Shown: in pieces, positions 49,301-53,967 of the stretch | Layout: each line of letters begins with the position of its first letter | How positions within the stretch are numbered: the stretch's first letter is position 1 | Source: Glandiceps talaboti | Lineage: Eukaryota > Hemichordata > Enteropneusta > Spengelidae | Direction: 5' to 3' | Length of the DNA: 64,000 nucleotides | Assembly (NCBI RefSeq): GCF_964340395.1 | Contig: NC_135565.1 | Span: 15,619,709-15,683,708, forward strand | Notes under the pieces: generated by a model | Told to the model about the DNA's origin: nothing | What the model saw: the letters and a program-made list of their open reading frames with translations, nothing else | Databases searched by the model: none | Translations under genes and position numbers: made by a program

Positions 49301-50988
49301 GGTGATATTGTATGTGGTGATATTGTATGTGGTGATATTGTATGTGGTGATATTGTATATGGTGATATTGTATGTGGTGATATTGTATGTGGTGATATTG
49401 TATGTGGTGATATTGTATGTGGTGATATAGTAAGTGGTGATATTGTATGTGGTGATATTGTATGTGGTGATATTGTATGTGGTGATATAGTAAGTGGTGA
49501 TATTGTATGTGGTGATATTGTATGTGGTGATATTGTATGTGGTGATATTGTATGTGGTGACATTGTATGTGGTAACATCGTATGTGGTGATATTGTATGT
49601 GGTAATATTGTATATGGTGATATTTGTTATATGTGAAGTATTTGCTACAAAATTAAATATGAGAAATAATTATGGTATTTTTTTTAAAAATCTGAAATAT
49701 GGTGATATTTGTTTTCATAATGTGTAATATGTACTACTATGTAATATGGTGATATTTGTCGTGAAAAATTGAAATAGTGGTGAGATTGGCAACATTTGAC
49801 ATTTGGTAAGAAAAATGAAATATTAATGAGATTATGTATGATATATGAAATATTAGCATTATTCAGTTTGAAAATTGAACTAATTATATGAAATATGGTG
49901 ATATATTGGGATAAAATGTGAAATATATAGTGACGCTTAAATTAAATGGTGATGAAAATATGGTATGGCAAGGTAAATTAAAGTGAGGTACAGTCATACA
50001 TTTTTTTTGTAAGTGTGACTTCAACTCTTTCTGAAAATAATTTGTTTGTGGAAAAATAAATTATGCAAGGCAGCAGTTGAAGTTAATACAGATACTGATA
50101 GAGTCAGAGAGCTAGAGGTCCATCAACACATCCTCCACCATACATGTACATACCAGATTAAGGTCAAAGGTCAAACATTGGTTTTTAATTTACAAGTTGT
50201 ACAACACAACAAAAAGCCTAAAGGTATTGAGCTTTGCGAAGAGTATACTGTTACCATGGAAACAGAGATGAGCAATACATCCAAAAAGAAACCCACACAG
50301 AAAGTAGTATTAAAAGTAAAAGAAAACACAGCTTTATTTCTCTTAGGAATAATACATAAATAAAATGCAAAGTACATTACAGCCCTTCACAAGTAATAAG
50401 CTAAGATATCTACACTGATCCCACACTCTTATGCATATATCGGAATAAGAAAAATATGAAAAGTAAACACAAAGCTTGATTCACAATTATTAACAAATAC
50501 AAAGCAAGCCGGTATGATAAACAATGACACATAGACAGAATCAGGTCAGGGATTCTGGGAAGATGGTAAATGGAGGTGTATGTAGGTAAAAGTCAGTATA
50601 AAGAAGAAAGAAGTTCCACATTTGATTGACTGAGGGCGCACTAACAAATTCTTGCATCCCATGACATTTCAGACTGTCATGAAAAATATGAGTTTGAGGA
50701 GTTTTTGTGAGTTTGAATAAAAGTTTAAGTAAGTTAAAGTATGTGAATCTAAAAGAAATTATCGGATGACAAGTTTGTCGAAATTAAAATATAAAATAGT
50801 TATAGACATGAATGTAGATGTAGAGAATTAGAAAGAAAATAATGTAAATATTATATTTACCTGTTCATTACTGATTGGAGACCTGGTTTGATATTCTTCA
50901 TTACTTTCTACTGTTGCCATGACAACTGCTCCCCTGGTTTGAATTTCTACTATGGAAGACATGTTTGGTAAATTGCTCAGAGATGGAT
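7953..50988 (-). CDS. KIAA1549-like: Giant KIAA1549-like (UPF0606) transmembrane mucin, 17 exons, 5' end missing
   Basis: This is the overall gene span. Exons on the minus strand, from the first seen: 50861-50988, 37912-48336, 28867-36714, 23037-23183, 21935-22147, 20418-20441, 17191-17387, 16616-16736, 15884-16090, 14932-15126, 14334-14374, 12072-12165, 11107-11223, 10543-10800, 9011-9838, 8504-8612 and 7953-8104. All phases agree and the sum is 7,034 codons including TAG. The order is a mucin-like ectodomain of about 6,200 residues, one transmembrane helix, and a cytoplasmic tail of about 800 residues. The tail motifs (basic coiled coil, VQLVNVQP, GYAWIPQ, INRLLDDAFSL, short charged C-terminus) fit the KIAA1549 family as I know it; vertebrate proteins are roughly 2,000 residues, so this one is several-fold longer. 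Molecular function is unknown. In humans the gene is best known as a BRAF fusion partner. The signal peptide exon is not in the set. Confidence 0.78.
8504..8612 (-). CDS. KIAA1549-like: KIAA1549-like, cytoplasmic exon 16
   Basis: The acceptor CTGTTCCTTTAACAG precedes GCTTTGCC, and the donor is CAG|GTGAGTCAC. It has 36 codons plus one base (phase 1 out), which the last exon completes. The peptide starts ALPSQRTHVHDSWKQDPHS and ends LYMDSSSDQP. It is polar and probably disordered, with no domain. The exon is supported by the strength of both splice sites and by matching phases. Confidence 0.8.
8613..9010 (-). other. Intron between exons 15 and 16
   Basis: An AT-rich intron of about 400 bp with GTGAGT at its 5' end and CTTTAACAG at its 3' end. 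No other feature is seen. Confidence 0.7.
9011..9838 (-). CDS. KIAA1549-like: KIAA1549-like, cytoplasmic exon 15 (INRLLDDAFSL and coiled coil)
   Basis: This 276-codon exon is in phase 0 at both ends, with acceptor CATTTACAG and donor AACACA|GTGAGTAAC. Its first ~35 residues form a charged coiled coil (QSELQRLHDEMEIQRRREQE) running into VQINRLLDDAFSL, the motif most like the LLEEAFSL element of vertebrate KIAA1549 proteins. Next comes a long Ser/Pro/Gly/Tyr-rich linker, then a second coiled coil around residues 200-230 (KLTRENDALSEQLRLQQLHL). The exon closes with a basic Pro-rich stretch (STPLSPTGRPQRK), a likely phosphorylation or SH3/WW-type region by inference. Confidence 0.82.
9839..10542 (-). 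other. Intron between exons 14 and 15
   Basis: About 700 bp, AT-rich. It contains a TTTATT/TTATTT run near 9960-9985. No repeat array or exon is recognised. Confidence 0.6.
10543..10800 (-). CDS. KIAA1549-like: KIAA1549-like, cytoplasmic exon 14 (GYAWIPQ, Gln-rich)
   Basis: This 86-codon exon is in phase 0 at both ends, with acceptor ATATTGACAG and donor CCCT|GTAAGTATT. The peptide begins GRHYLDDPHALTTEFG, then PPQPGYAWIPQST, which matches the short Trp-containing motif (GVQWVPTY-like) in the tail of vertebrate KIAA1549. It continues as a low-complexity Gln/Pro stretch (QQQYLQQEQYPQQQIPLQTY) of about 50 residues ending FQPVDTHP. The Gln tract is encoded by mixed CAA/CAG codons. Confidence 0.82.
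10801..11106 (-). other. Intron between exons 13 and 14
   Basis: About 300 bp, with donor GTAAGTTAATG and acceptor ATATTGACAG. AT-rich, nothing else seen. Confidence 0.7.
11107..11223 (-). CDS. KIAA1549-like: KIAA1549-like, cytoplasmic exon 13 (VQLVNVQP)
   Basis: This 39-codon exon is in phase 0 at both ends, with acceptor TTTGATCTAG and donor AGTTTT|GTAAGTTAA. The peptide begins NVKKMGRNMRAKSNQ and contains SNNVQLVNVQPLGSF, close to the SVQLIAIKP element of KIAA1549 proteins. This is one of the better family matches in the tail. Confidence 0.8.
11224..12071 (-). other. Intron between exons 12 and 13
   Basis: An 848-bp intron containing a (CATA)n microsatellite (about 11328-11437) and the splice-donor minisatellite (about 11735-12080). 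The remainder is AT-rich. Confidence 0.7.
11328..11437. repeat. (CATA)n microsatellite
   Basis: An almost pure CATA tetranucleotide run with a short CACACACATA interruption near 11370. It accounts for the Tyr/Ile/His/Thr open frames here. Confidence 0.95.
11735..12080 (-). repeat. ~45-bp minisatellite made of copies of a splice donor region
   Basis: On the minus strand the unit is ACATTTGTAAGTTGGTC followed by ATTCCATTTGGACATTTCATGT or variants, about 8 copies. The first unit is the real exon 12 border, AAAGTTT|GTAAGTTGG at 12071/12072. Later copies keep TTTGTAAGTTGG near 11988, 11948 and 11906; others are mutated (TTTATAAGTTTG, TTTGCAAGTTTG, TTTGTAAGCTG). Confidence 0.75.
12072..12165 (-). 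CDS. KIAA1549-like: KIAA1549-like, cytoplasmic exon 12
   Basis: The acceptor is TTTAATATTACAG. One base completes an Arg codon from exon 11, then 31 codons follow: QMREARSERWKKHPHKGDM and STAIPNGDVKF. The donor is taken as AAAGTTT|GTAAGTTGG; an in-frame alternative, GGAGAT|GTAAAG, lies six bases earlier. The peptide is strongly basic. The intron directly downstream is an array of copies of this donor. Confidence 0.75.
12655..12800. repeat. 28-bp minisatellite, 5 copies
   Basis: CTTACACCCCCTCCCAAACA followed by TACAATGA is repeated five times with single-base variation (CTTACGCCCCCT, CTTACACCTCCT, AATGGCTTAC). It is followed by a run of about 14 G near 12817. Confidence 0.9.
13523..13625. promoter_or_regulatory. 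Two X-box-like palindromes (GTTACCATGGCAAC, GTTACTATGGCAAC)
   Basis: They lie at 13529-13542 and 13584-13597 and match the RFX X-box consensus (GTTNCC followed by RGNAAC). The second is followed by AGAAGAGTA, as in the tandem units at 14.6-14.9 kb, so they may be repeat-borne rather than functional. Confidence 0.4.
13745..14000. repeat. Dispersed repeat, copy 1
   Basis: Shares AACAGCATGAGGGGT, GCAGTAAGTGTTTTATAACA, a T-rich run with CCATAG, and TTCATACC in the same order with the segment at about 23350-23575. Identity is interrupted by small indels. No TIR or TSD was identified. Confidence 0.65.
14334..14374 (-). CDS. KIAA1549-like: KIAA1549-like, cytoplasmic exon 11 (41 nt)
   Basis: A small exon of 13 codons plus two bases, IDAIIGDDVSPAA, whose final split Arg codon is completed by exon 12. 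The acceptor is AAACCTCAG, preceded by a run of 28 T and a CTAAC branch-site-like motif. The donor is GCAAG|GTTAGTTAA. Phase agreement with both neighbours (0 in, 2 out) is the main support. Confidence 0.75.
14384..14411 (-). repeat. Poly(T) tract (minus strand) serving as polypyrimidine tract
   Basis: 28 consecutive A on the plus strand give T28 on the transcribed sense, placed between CTAAC (about 14414-14418) and the AAACCTCAG acceptor of exon 11. Confidence 0.85.
14580..14905. repeat. ~60-70-bp minisatellite carrying X-box-like palindromes
   Basis: Units contain GTTACCATGGCAACAGAAGA or a variant, then GTAGTTTTTTAAACAAAATG and TATCATCTCTACTGCT. Boxes are at 14691-14704, 14810-14823 and 14870-14883, with a weaker one near 14588 (CTACTATGGCAACAG) and a mutated one near 14752 (TTACCATTGGAATAG). 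Confidence 0.7.
14932..15126 (-). CDS. KIAA1549-like: KIAA1549-like, cytoplasmic exon 10 (basic coiled coil)
   Basis: This 65-codon exon is in phase 0 at both ends, with acceptor CATTTCACAG and donor CCAGAG|GTATGATAT. It encodes NWYKTKKELEVEDLQTEID, then a dense Lys/Arg/Glu helix (KKRKRQKEKLRKERERKRRQ) and a neutral end, DAWLAAQPE. It forms a single long charged helix. KIAA1549 proteins have a comparable Lys/Arg-rich helical segment in the tail. The basic run could act as a nuclear localisation signal, by inference only. Confidence 0.85.
15127..15883 (-). other. Intron between exons 9 and 10
   Basis: About 760 bp. It holds a piggyBac-like MITE (15569-15772) and the motif CGCCCCTAGTGGCCAA near 15493. 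The remainder is AT-rich. Confidence 0.7.
15569..15772. mobile_element. piggyBac-like MITE with TTAA target duplication
   Basis: TTAA at 15565-15568 and 15773-15776 flanks a 204-bp AT-rich segment with inverted ends: CCCTTTCAGGACTAGAAACG on the left and, read inverted from the right, CCCTTTCATTCCTAGAGACG. A TTAA target and CCCTTT-type termini are the hallmark of piggyBac-superfamily nonautonomous elements. There is no internal ORF. Confidence 0.75.
15884..16090 (-). CDS. KIAA1549-like: KIAA1549-like, cytoplasmic exon 9
   Basis: This 69-codon exon is in phase 0 at both ends, with acceptor TTTCTTTATAATAG and donor CCACAG|GTCAGTGTT. The peptide begins PEEPGRDNSLFTHVGHLRT, continues ...GKEMQDLANLPPVTQTALVG and ends SVQIKMMREAGVPQ. 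It is mixed polar with a predicted C-terminal helix and no recognised domain. Confidence 0.8.
16110..16345. repeat. ~30-bp minisatellite (ATGGTAACAGTTGCCAAGG)
   Basis: TTTGGAAACCATGGTAACAG followed by TTGCCAAGG repeats about seven times with changes. The unit contains CCATGGTAAC, half-related to the X-box palindromes elsewhere in this gene. It begins only ~25 bp upstream of the exon 9 acceptor on the minus strand. Confidence 0.8.
16616..16736 (-). CDS. KIAA1549-like: KIAA1549-like, cytoplasmic exon 8
   Basis: The acceptor GTAACAATAG follows a T-rich tract; one base completes the Ser codon begun in exon 7, then 40 codons end at ATGGAG|GTAATAG. The peptide is VTSDADTLSIKPRRLEDIPP, then DRRPKLVGSYESLLSAVSME. 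The phase (2 in, 0 out) fits both neighbours. Confidence 0.8.
17191..17387 (-). CDS. KIAA1549-like: KIAA1549-like, cytoplasmic exon 7 (NAGNAG acceptor)
   Basis: 65 codons plus two bases, beginning (Q)QKTTTIDMAGLRIDIERG and ending RGRKTDKFDLIS across the junction. The donor is AATCAG|GTAAGGGAT. The acceptor is TTCTTATTAGCAG, two AGs in tandem, so one CAG codon can be included or skipped. I took the first AG. The peptide is polar and cytoplasmic. Confidence 0.8.
17880..18715. repeat. 31-bp minisatellite, about 26 copies
   Basis: The unit is TAACCAATGCAATCTACTGT plus AAACAGGATGT (31 bp), near-identical through most of 18000-18660. Edge copies are more diverged (CACTCTATTGTG, GATGATTCTACC). Confidence 0.92.
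18720..19710. repeat. 33-bp minisatellite related to the 31-bp array
   Basis: The unit is ACACCAATGCTCTGTATTGT plus AAATGGGATGTAT (33 bp), most regular at 19190-19620. The part at 18720-19150 is a diverged transition zone (CAATGCATTCTATTGTAAAT). Because 33 is divisible by three, both strands show open frames of about 100-146 codons that are not genes. Confidence 0.9.
19985..20400. repeat. ~62-bp minisatellite, about 6 copies
   Basis: The unit is AGTGAATGTTATTGGCCCAA, then TATATTGAATACATTAGCAT and AATGAGCTGTGAGTGTTAGTAAC, with point changes and small deletions between copies. Confidence 0.85.
20418..20441 (-). CDS. KIAA1549-like: KIAA1549-like, 24-nt microexon
   Basis: Eight codons, VFESFSDL, in phase 0 at both ends. 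The acceptor is CATTTTTCTGTTTAG and the donor CTC|GTAAGTCATG, both strong. It falls where KIAA1549 proteins have a short hydrophobic motif after the transmembrane helix (a QGFDYAKQ-like site). The reading frame survives with or without it, so it could be an alternative exon. Confidence 0.65.
20442..21934 (-). other. Intron between exons 5 and 6
   Basis: About 1.5 kb, AT-rich, with an (ATT)n run near 21618-21645. No exon or transposon ends are recognised. Confidence 0.6.
21935..22147 (-). CDS. KIAA1549-like: KIAA1549-like, transmembrane exon
   Basis: This 71-codon exon is in phase 0 at both ends, with acceptor ATTTATGTACAG and donor AAAATG|GTATGTTAA. It encodes about 20 extracellular residues (VTTTPTPITYIPDENGDD), a single hydrophobic helix of about 24 residues (LWILLGVGIGVVLLIIIIVI), then YYCCKKGYC, a juxtamembrane cysteine cluster typical of palmitoylated type I proteins, and an acidic then basic tail (SEIGEEDVNKKSRQKSKM). 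This fixes orientation: mucin outside, tail inside. Confidence 0.9.
22440..23012. repeat. (CTGT)n / (CTGC)n tetranucleotide array
   Basis: About 570 bp of CTGT repeats with CTGC, CTGA, TTTG and ATCTGTGC variants. It begins about 25 bp inside the intron from the donor of exon 4. All Ser/Val/Cys/Leu or Asp/Arg/Gln/Thr open frames here come from it. Confidence 0.95.
23037..23183 (-). CDS. KIAA1549-like: KIAA1549-like, membrane-proximal ectodomain exon
   Basis: This 49-codon exon is in phase 0 at both ends, with acceptor TTTTCCACCAG and donor CATGAG|GTATGGGAG. The peptide ITDQKNLGDDEYAISFYITE, then NGQLVPAEEAAAAYDTM and TTQYMSAVLGHE, reads as a small alpha/beta unit. KIAA1549 proteins have a comparable conserved block just outside the membrane (a beta strand, then a helix ending in Leu-Gly). 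It is the only globular-looking ectodomain part apart from the end of exon 3. Confidence 0.82.
23350..23575. repeat. Dispersed repeat, copy 2
   Basis: Matches 13745-14000 in the same orientation: ACAGCATGAGGGGT, GGCAGTGAGTGTTTTATAAC, TTTTTTCCATAG and GTTCATAC occur in the same order. Confidence 0.65.
24243..24870. mobile_element. Foldback element, related to the 2.1-kb element at 4.4-6.5 kb
   Basis: GTGACCTAA marks the left end (24243) and, inverted, the right end (TTAGGTCAC to 24870). The inner parts are inverted copies: 24290-24480 (CTGCAATAATTGTTG, GATTTTGAGGGTTTT, TTTAACTGGTAGCAAA) is matched in reverse at about 24600-24770. The left arm resembles 5980-6240. The right end has its own 11-bp perfect stem (24832-24842 with 24860-24870). 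Confidence 0.6.
25600..25880. mobile_element. GTTTCCGATAAC-family MITE, copy 1 (diverged)
   Basis: Contains TGTGTTTCCGTG at the left, GTCAGAATAACCCTTCTGTG, AAGACAAAGAATTGCTTATC, GGTCGGCGGC and a right end GACTATCAGAAACACACA, in the same order as the copy at 53968-54290. Confidence 0.6.
27100..27385. repeat. ~30-bp minisatellite, about 9 copies
   Basis: The unit is TACAATGTAGTAATTTCATA plus CACATTATGT with variants (GTAGCAATTTC, CATTGTAGTAATTT). Some copies have deletions. Confidence 0.85.
27920..28457. mobile_element. TAGTCT-ended DNA element with 9-bp target duplication, long copy
   Basis: It starts TAGTCTTGCTGCTAGACG and ends AGGGCTAGCTGATAGACTA, imperfect terminal inverted repeats of about 25 bp. 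GTTCTTTTA flanks it at 27911-27919 and 28458-28466. The ends contain palindromes such as CGAACGAAGTTCG and TTCTTTCGATGC. There is no ORF. The 9-bp duplication fits the Mutator-like superfamily; that class call is an inference. Confidence 0.8.
28458..28866. other. Intron sequence before exon 3 donor
   Basis: No exon is seen. It contains a segment with CATACAACCATTGCATCC and GCTGGATTGACTTAGGC but no recognisable feature. The donor of exon 3 (GTAAGTTATC) is at 28866. Confidence 0.5.
28867..36714 (-). CDS. KIAA1549-like: KIAA1549-like, giant mucin exon 3 (2,616 codons)
   Basis: A single open frame of 7,848 nt, in phase 0 at both ends, with acceptor TTTCAG|GTATCTACTGC and donor GTAAAG|GTAAGTTAT. 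In protein order it holds: about 220 residues of Ser-rich sequence; an array of (Q)PEIMSSS/TSQQ-type units (about 36010-35330); LPSSLPIQPPSVA-type units (about 35330-34800); a 13-residue LSSLPMPYSGTPS array (about 34790-33270); and a 10-residue MSTTPMTEPP array (about 32870-29570). A non-repetitive end of about 190 residues follows. That end has a furin-type RKKR/S site, several N-glycosylation sequons (NDT, NVT, NQT, NVS) and helix-rich sequence, and leads to the membrane. I saw one cysteine in the whole exon. The Ser/Thr/Pro density implies heavy O-glycosylation. Confidence 0.88.
29239..29256 (-). other. KIAA1549-like: Furin-type cleavage motif RKKR/S
   Basis: These codons encode RRKKRS in the non-repetitive end of the ectodomain, about 190 residues before the transmembrane helix. 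It fits R-X-(K/R)-R. Flanking residues are polar (DDG before, VALLD after), so it is likely exposed. Confidence 0.5.
29570..32870 (-). repeat. 30-bp coding minisatellite (10-residue MSTTPMTEPP units)
   Basis: About 100-110 units of 30 bp. It is near-perfect at 29985-30950, where the plus-strand unit is GGAGTTGTGGACATTGGTGG plus TTCTGTCATT. A 450-bp (15-unit) block is duplicated: the rare variants TTCGGTC and TTGTAGACAT occur at 30391/30841 and 30441/30891. Confidence 0.95.
33270..34790 (-). repeat. 39-bp coding minisatellite (13-residue LSSLPMPYSGTPS units)
   Basis: About 38 units of 39 bp. The plus-strand consensus is GGTGTTCCAGAATATGGCAT plus TGGTAGTGATGACAAGCTA. Variants give SET/SGT, SSL/SSP and LGL/PSL. 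Confidence 0.93.
34800..35330 (-). repeat. Coding repeat LPSSLPIQPPSVA, 12-14 residues
   Basis: Units of about 36-42 bp (plus strand: ATTGGTAAGCTGCTTGGTAA plus GGCTACTGATGGT) with length variation by whole codons. Confidence 0.85.
35330..36010 (-). repeat. Coding repeat of SSSMLQPEIMSSSTSQQ type
   Basis: Diverged units of 13-20 residues with Gln-Pro-Glu-Ile-Met/Ser-Ser-Ser cores. It is the oldest-looking array in this exon. Confidence 0.75.
36715..37911 (-). other. Intron between the two giant exons
   Basis: 1,197 bp, about 70% of it tetranucleotide repeat (36823-37700). The donor is CAACCT|GTAAGTCAA and the acceptor GCTCGCCTTTCAG. No further exon. Confidence 0.8.
36823..37700. repeat. Compound tetranucleotide array with inverted symmetry
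   Basis: Reading the plus strand: (GTAT)n and (GTCT)n to about 37241, then (GGAC)n/(GGCA)n to about 37340, then (CAGA)n/(CATA)n to about 37475, then GATGGATGG and GACA-type repeats. The left GTCT/GTAT and right AGAC/ATAC blocks are reverse complements, so the array can fold on itself. Many overlapping open frames here are artefacts. Confidence 0.93.
37912..48336 (-). CDS. KIAA1549-like: KIAA1549-like, giant mucin exon 2 (3,475 codons)
   Basis: A single open frame of 10,425 nt, in phase 0 at both ends, with acceptor TTTTTGCTTTTCAG|ATTTCTACC and donor CAACCT|GTAAGTCAA. In protein order it holds: about 150 unique residues; a 13-residue VTTNISPTGSSPV-type array (about 47880-47620); about 400 residues of unique Ser/Thr-rich sequence; a 19-residue QLPPTITSESDSPILPTAS array (about 46500-43700); mixed units (43700-41900); and an 18-residue SQPPTIVSESVSPISPTA array (41900-38450). 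About 180 unique residues follow. Pro, Thr and Ser dominate and I noticed no cysteine, so it should be an extended O-glycosylated stalk. For one exon this is exceptionally long. Confidence 0.88.
38450..41900 (-). repeat. 54-bp coding minisatellite (18-residue SQPPTIVSESVSPISPTA units)
   Basis: About 63 units. The plus-strand consensus is GTTGGTGAAATGGGTGAGAC, ACTCTCTGACACTATGGTTG and GTGGTTGTGATGCA. A rare block starting GACACTATAGTAGGAGGTAG recurs at 38777, 39479 and 40019. The offsets of 702 and 540 bp are 13 and 10 units. Confidence 0.95.
43700..46500 (-). repeat. 57-bp coding minisatellite (19-residue QLPPTITSESDSPILPTAS units)
   Basis: About 49 units. The plus-strand consensus is GTTGGTAGAATTGGTGAGTC, ACTTTCTGATGTTATGGTTG and GTGGTAGTTGAGATGCA. 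It differs from the 54-bp unit mainly by one extra codon (Leu in QLPP), so one array likely gave rise to the other. Confidence 0.93.
47620..47880 (-). repeat. 39-bp coding repeat (13-residue VTTNISPTGSSPV units)
   Basis: About six units (plus strand: GGTGAAATATTGGTAGTTAC plus ACCTGGTAAGCTCAGAGTT). Confidence 0.88.
48337..50860 (-). other. Intron between exons 1 and 2
   Basis: 2.5 kb with a 15-bp minisatellite at 49265-49625 and AT-rich DNA with degenerate GGTGATATT copies to about 49960. A short plus-strand open frame at 50046-50363 has no support as an exon. Confidence 0.7.
49265..49625. repeat. 15-bp minisatellite, about 24 copies
   Basis: The unit is TGATATTGTATGTGG with few variants (GTATATGG, ATAGTAAGTGG). 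Decayed copies trail to about 49960. Confidence 0.95.
50861..50988 (-). CDS. KIAA1549-like: KIAA1549-like, first exon seen (ectodomain)
   Basis: Two bases completing a split codon, then 42 codons: PSLSNLPNMSSIVEIQTRG, AVVMATVESNEEYQTRSP and ISNEQ. The donor is GAACAG|GTAAATATA (phase 0, matching exon 2). The acceptor is weaker: CTTATCATTCCAG. It lacks a signal peptide, so at least one upstream exon is missing. Residues are Ser/Glu-rich and extracellular by position. Confidence 0.7.
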
Positions 50989-52083
50989 CTGGAATGATAA
51001 GTTAAAACATGAAGAAACTCTATTATCAATCAATACTCTCAAAAAATGACAAATTTCAGAATAATTTGGGTAGTACAATTTTGGGAAAGCAGGTATAAAT
51101 TAATGCATTTTTTGTGAAATTCCTAAGCTTGTTGGGGGGGGGGGGGGGGGATTACATGGACCAAGTCCAGTAACTAAAATATAGTGATCTTATTTATATA
51201 TTTATATACACAACTTATGGAGGATAAACAGAATGTATGTAAAATGTAGTTCTAAGCAAAAACTAGAGGCTGTTAAATCTAAAACTTATCTCCTACTTTC
51301 AGATGGTCAATAATTTTGATAATATAAATTTACTAGGAAGATAATGCTATGTATACATTCTATAAATACACATACATGTAGGAAAGGTTAAAGGTTAAAT
51401 AGAGGATGAATAAATCCGACTTAGAATAGAATACTGACTATAATTTATTAAGACTATTTCAAATCTGTGATGTTTCTCATGTACTTTATTTAAGCCTGCA
51501 AAAGTTTGACGTCAAATCTATAAATGTATCTTGCATATACTTTATGTCTTAAAATACATATACACACACCAGTACACATTGATTCACATACATGTATATG
51601 TACAAATGCAGAGGTTTATATACACACGTGTACACTGATACTGAATGATGCACATGTACATACTCATACACATACATGTATGCATATGCACATTACTTTG
51701 TGTCATAATTTGATTTTATTTATTTTATTTTATTTTATTTCATTATTTATAACTTTTGCACAACATATGTACATGTACATTGCATATTGATGCCCCAATG
51801 ACATGCATGGGTACATACACCAGTATATGCATTCACATTAATGCACACATGTGCAAATGAATACATGTATGTTTTGTATCACACATGTACATGCAAAAAC
51901 ACACACATGTACATGTATGCACACATATTTGATGCATAGACATACTCATACGTACACATGTACATGTACATCTCTGTCTGTCTGTCTGTCTGTCTGTCTG
52001 TATGTATGTCTGTATGTCTGTATGTATGTATGTTTGTATGTATGTATGTATGTATGTATGTATGTATGTATGTATGTATGTCT

Positions 52084-52137
<54 letters not shown>

Positions 52138-53960
52138 ATGTATGTATGTATGTATGTATGTATGTTGTCTTTCTTTGTTCAGTGACTGCAATGACTTCAT
52201 AATCACTGACACTTCCTTCTACTGGACAAAGAAACTAAATCTCTTAAACACACAACCTCCTATTAAGGTCACGATTGGTAAATATTAAATGTAAATAGTT
52301 GCATACATCATCTACAAAACAAAACTTTGATCCCATCTCCTATCAATCCATTGATAAACTTTGTCACGACACATGACCTCACACACGAACAGCAAACAAA
52401 CATATCTCAATCAAAATAGCTTTGCGTCAACGCAGTCGGGTCATGTCCTCTACTCTCATAAAAAAATTTTTTTTTTTAATATATACTTTTTACATAATGT
52501 GAGTGTCTAGTTTTGTAGTTTGATTTCCATATGGTCTCTGTGTTATTTATTTATTCTCATCAGATGTACAGCCATTACAGATTGGAAGAACAGTTTTATA
52601 TTCGTTATTTTAACTTTATGTCATCGTCATCCACTATTTTCACAATTTGATTATTTTCTCTCAAATACATAAAAATACTTCTTAACTTCAAATTCTCACT
52701 ACCTTGGGTAGTCAGGCTGAACAAAGTTATTTTGTTATACCTATTCAATATTATTTGTGGACATAAGAGGTATGAACATATAAAAAAGAGTTTACGGTCG
52801 GTGTGAAAAAATAGGCGGGCTTACCAGAACCAAGCAATTTTTTTTAGGCCTAATATGCTTATATTTACTAGTAAGTACTGGTTTGTATATTTCAAACTGG
52901 AATGAAGTCATAAATTTGCATATTGTATTATGTTACATGTACATGAGGTACAAAGTGCACATGTTGATATGTACATATATAAGCAATGAGTGTTGCTAAT
53001 GGAAACCAATAAAAACAAACTGTATTGCCTAATATTGAAAGAAGCATTGTGGTATTATTAACTAAACCAAAGAAAACATCACTGCAATTTGCAAATAATA
53101 ACAATGATACATATTTTCAAATACTGATAGTTTTACAAGAACACCAAGTAAATGGTTACGAATTAAACTTAACTCAGAGCCAACTATCTTTTGAAAACGA
53201 ATCACAAATTTTAAATTTACACCTTGTCAGTATCACCATGGTGTAGTAGTCACATATACTCCTGGCTATACTGGTGAGACATCATCAAAAATATTTTTAT
53301 GATGCCAGCGATTAGATATTGGCAACAGTAAGTTATACATGTATAGCCTGCTCACTGCACTACATGTATTGAGATACACCGTTAGTTCGTCATATCTCCT
53401 AGCCCTCACACCCACAAGGCTAAGAGGTATGTGTACAATGTACTTGTACAAATCCAGAGTCAATAAACATTCATTAACCCTGAAATGACGTTGGTTCTTT
53501 TATAATTACAAAACAAAAAATACAGCATGTAAATCATGTAAATACTATCCAAAACAAATGTTGAGCACAAATTCTGCATCACATTTTAGCTTTCTACATA
53601 TACATTAGTTTAAATAATCTAAAAACGAGTCTAAAATTACAGCGATGAAATTCAGCACTAACTTTAACAAATGAATTAATTCTAATTTGTTTACTACATC
53701 TGAATTGACAATGTATGAATTTATTGAATGTTCAAAAATAAATCACATAATTAATAGGTGAGTCACGATTGTTTGTACAATCTGTTTCCTGTAATGTAAA
53801 CATGTATGTAGTGTATTTTATATGTATTATTATAATGGGCTATGGGAACAGATGTAATGGTTTCCATGAGAACAATAAAACAGACAAATATAACTACTTT
53901 TATATCACAGACTCAGACAACCAACACAGTCTGAGATAATATTAGGGCAAAAATAATTTT
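50989..53960. other. 5' intron of the KIAA1549-like gene (or upstream region), part 1
   Basis: No exon is supported. It contains a G run (about 51134-51150), CATGTACATG-rich stretches (51560-51960) and a GTCT/GTAT/GT microsatellite (51972-52165). Confidence 0.5.
51972..52165. repeat. (GTCT)n-(GTAT)n-(GT)n-(GTAT)n microsatellite
   Basis: Compound repeat: CTGT to about 52000, GTAT to about 52080, GT at about 52090-52122, then GTAT again. Confidence 0.95.
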
Positions 53961-53967
53961 AAAAAAT

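Noticed and set aside
50046-50363. 105-codon plus-strand frame in the first visible intron
   Set aside because: No splice or domain support, no repeat in other windows known to me, and composition is like that of the surrounding AT-rich intron.
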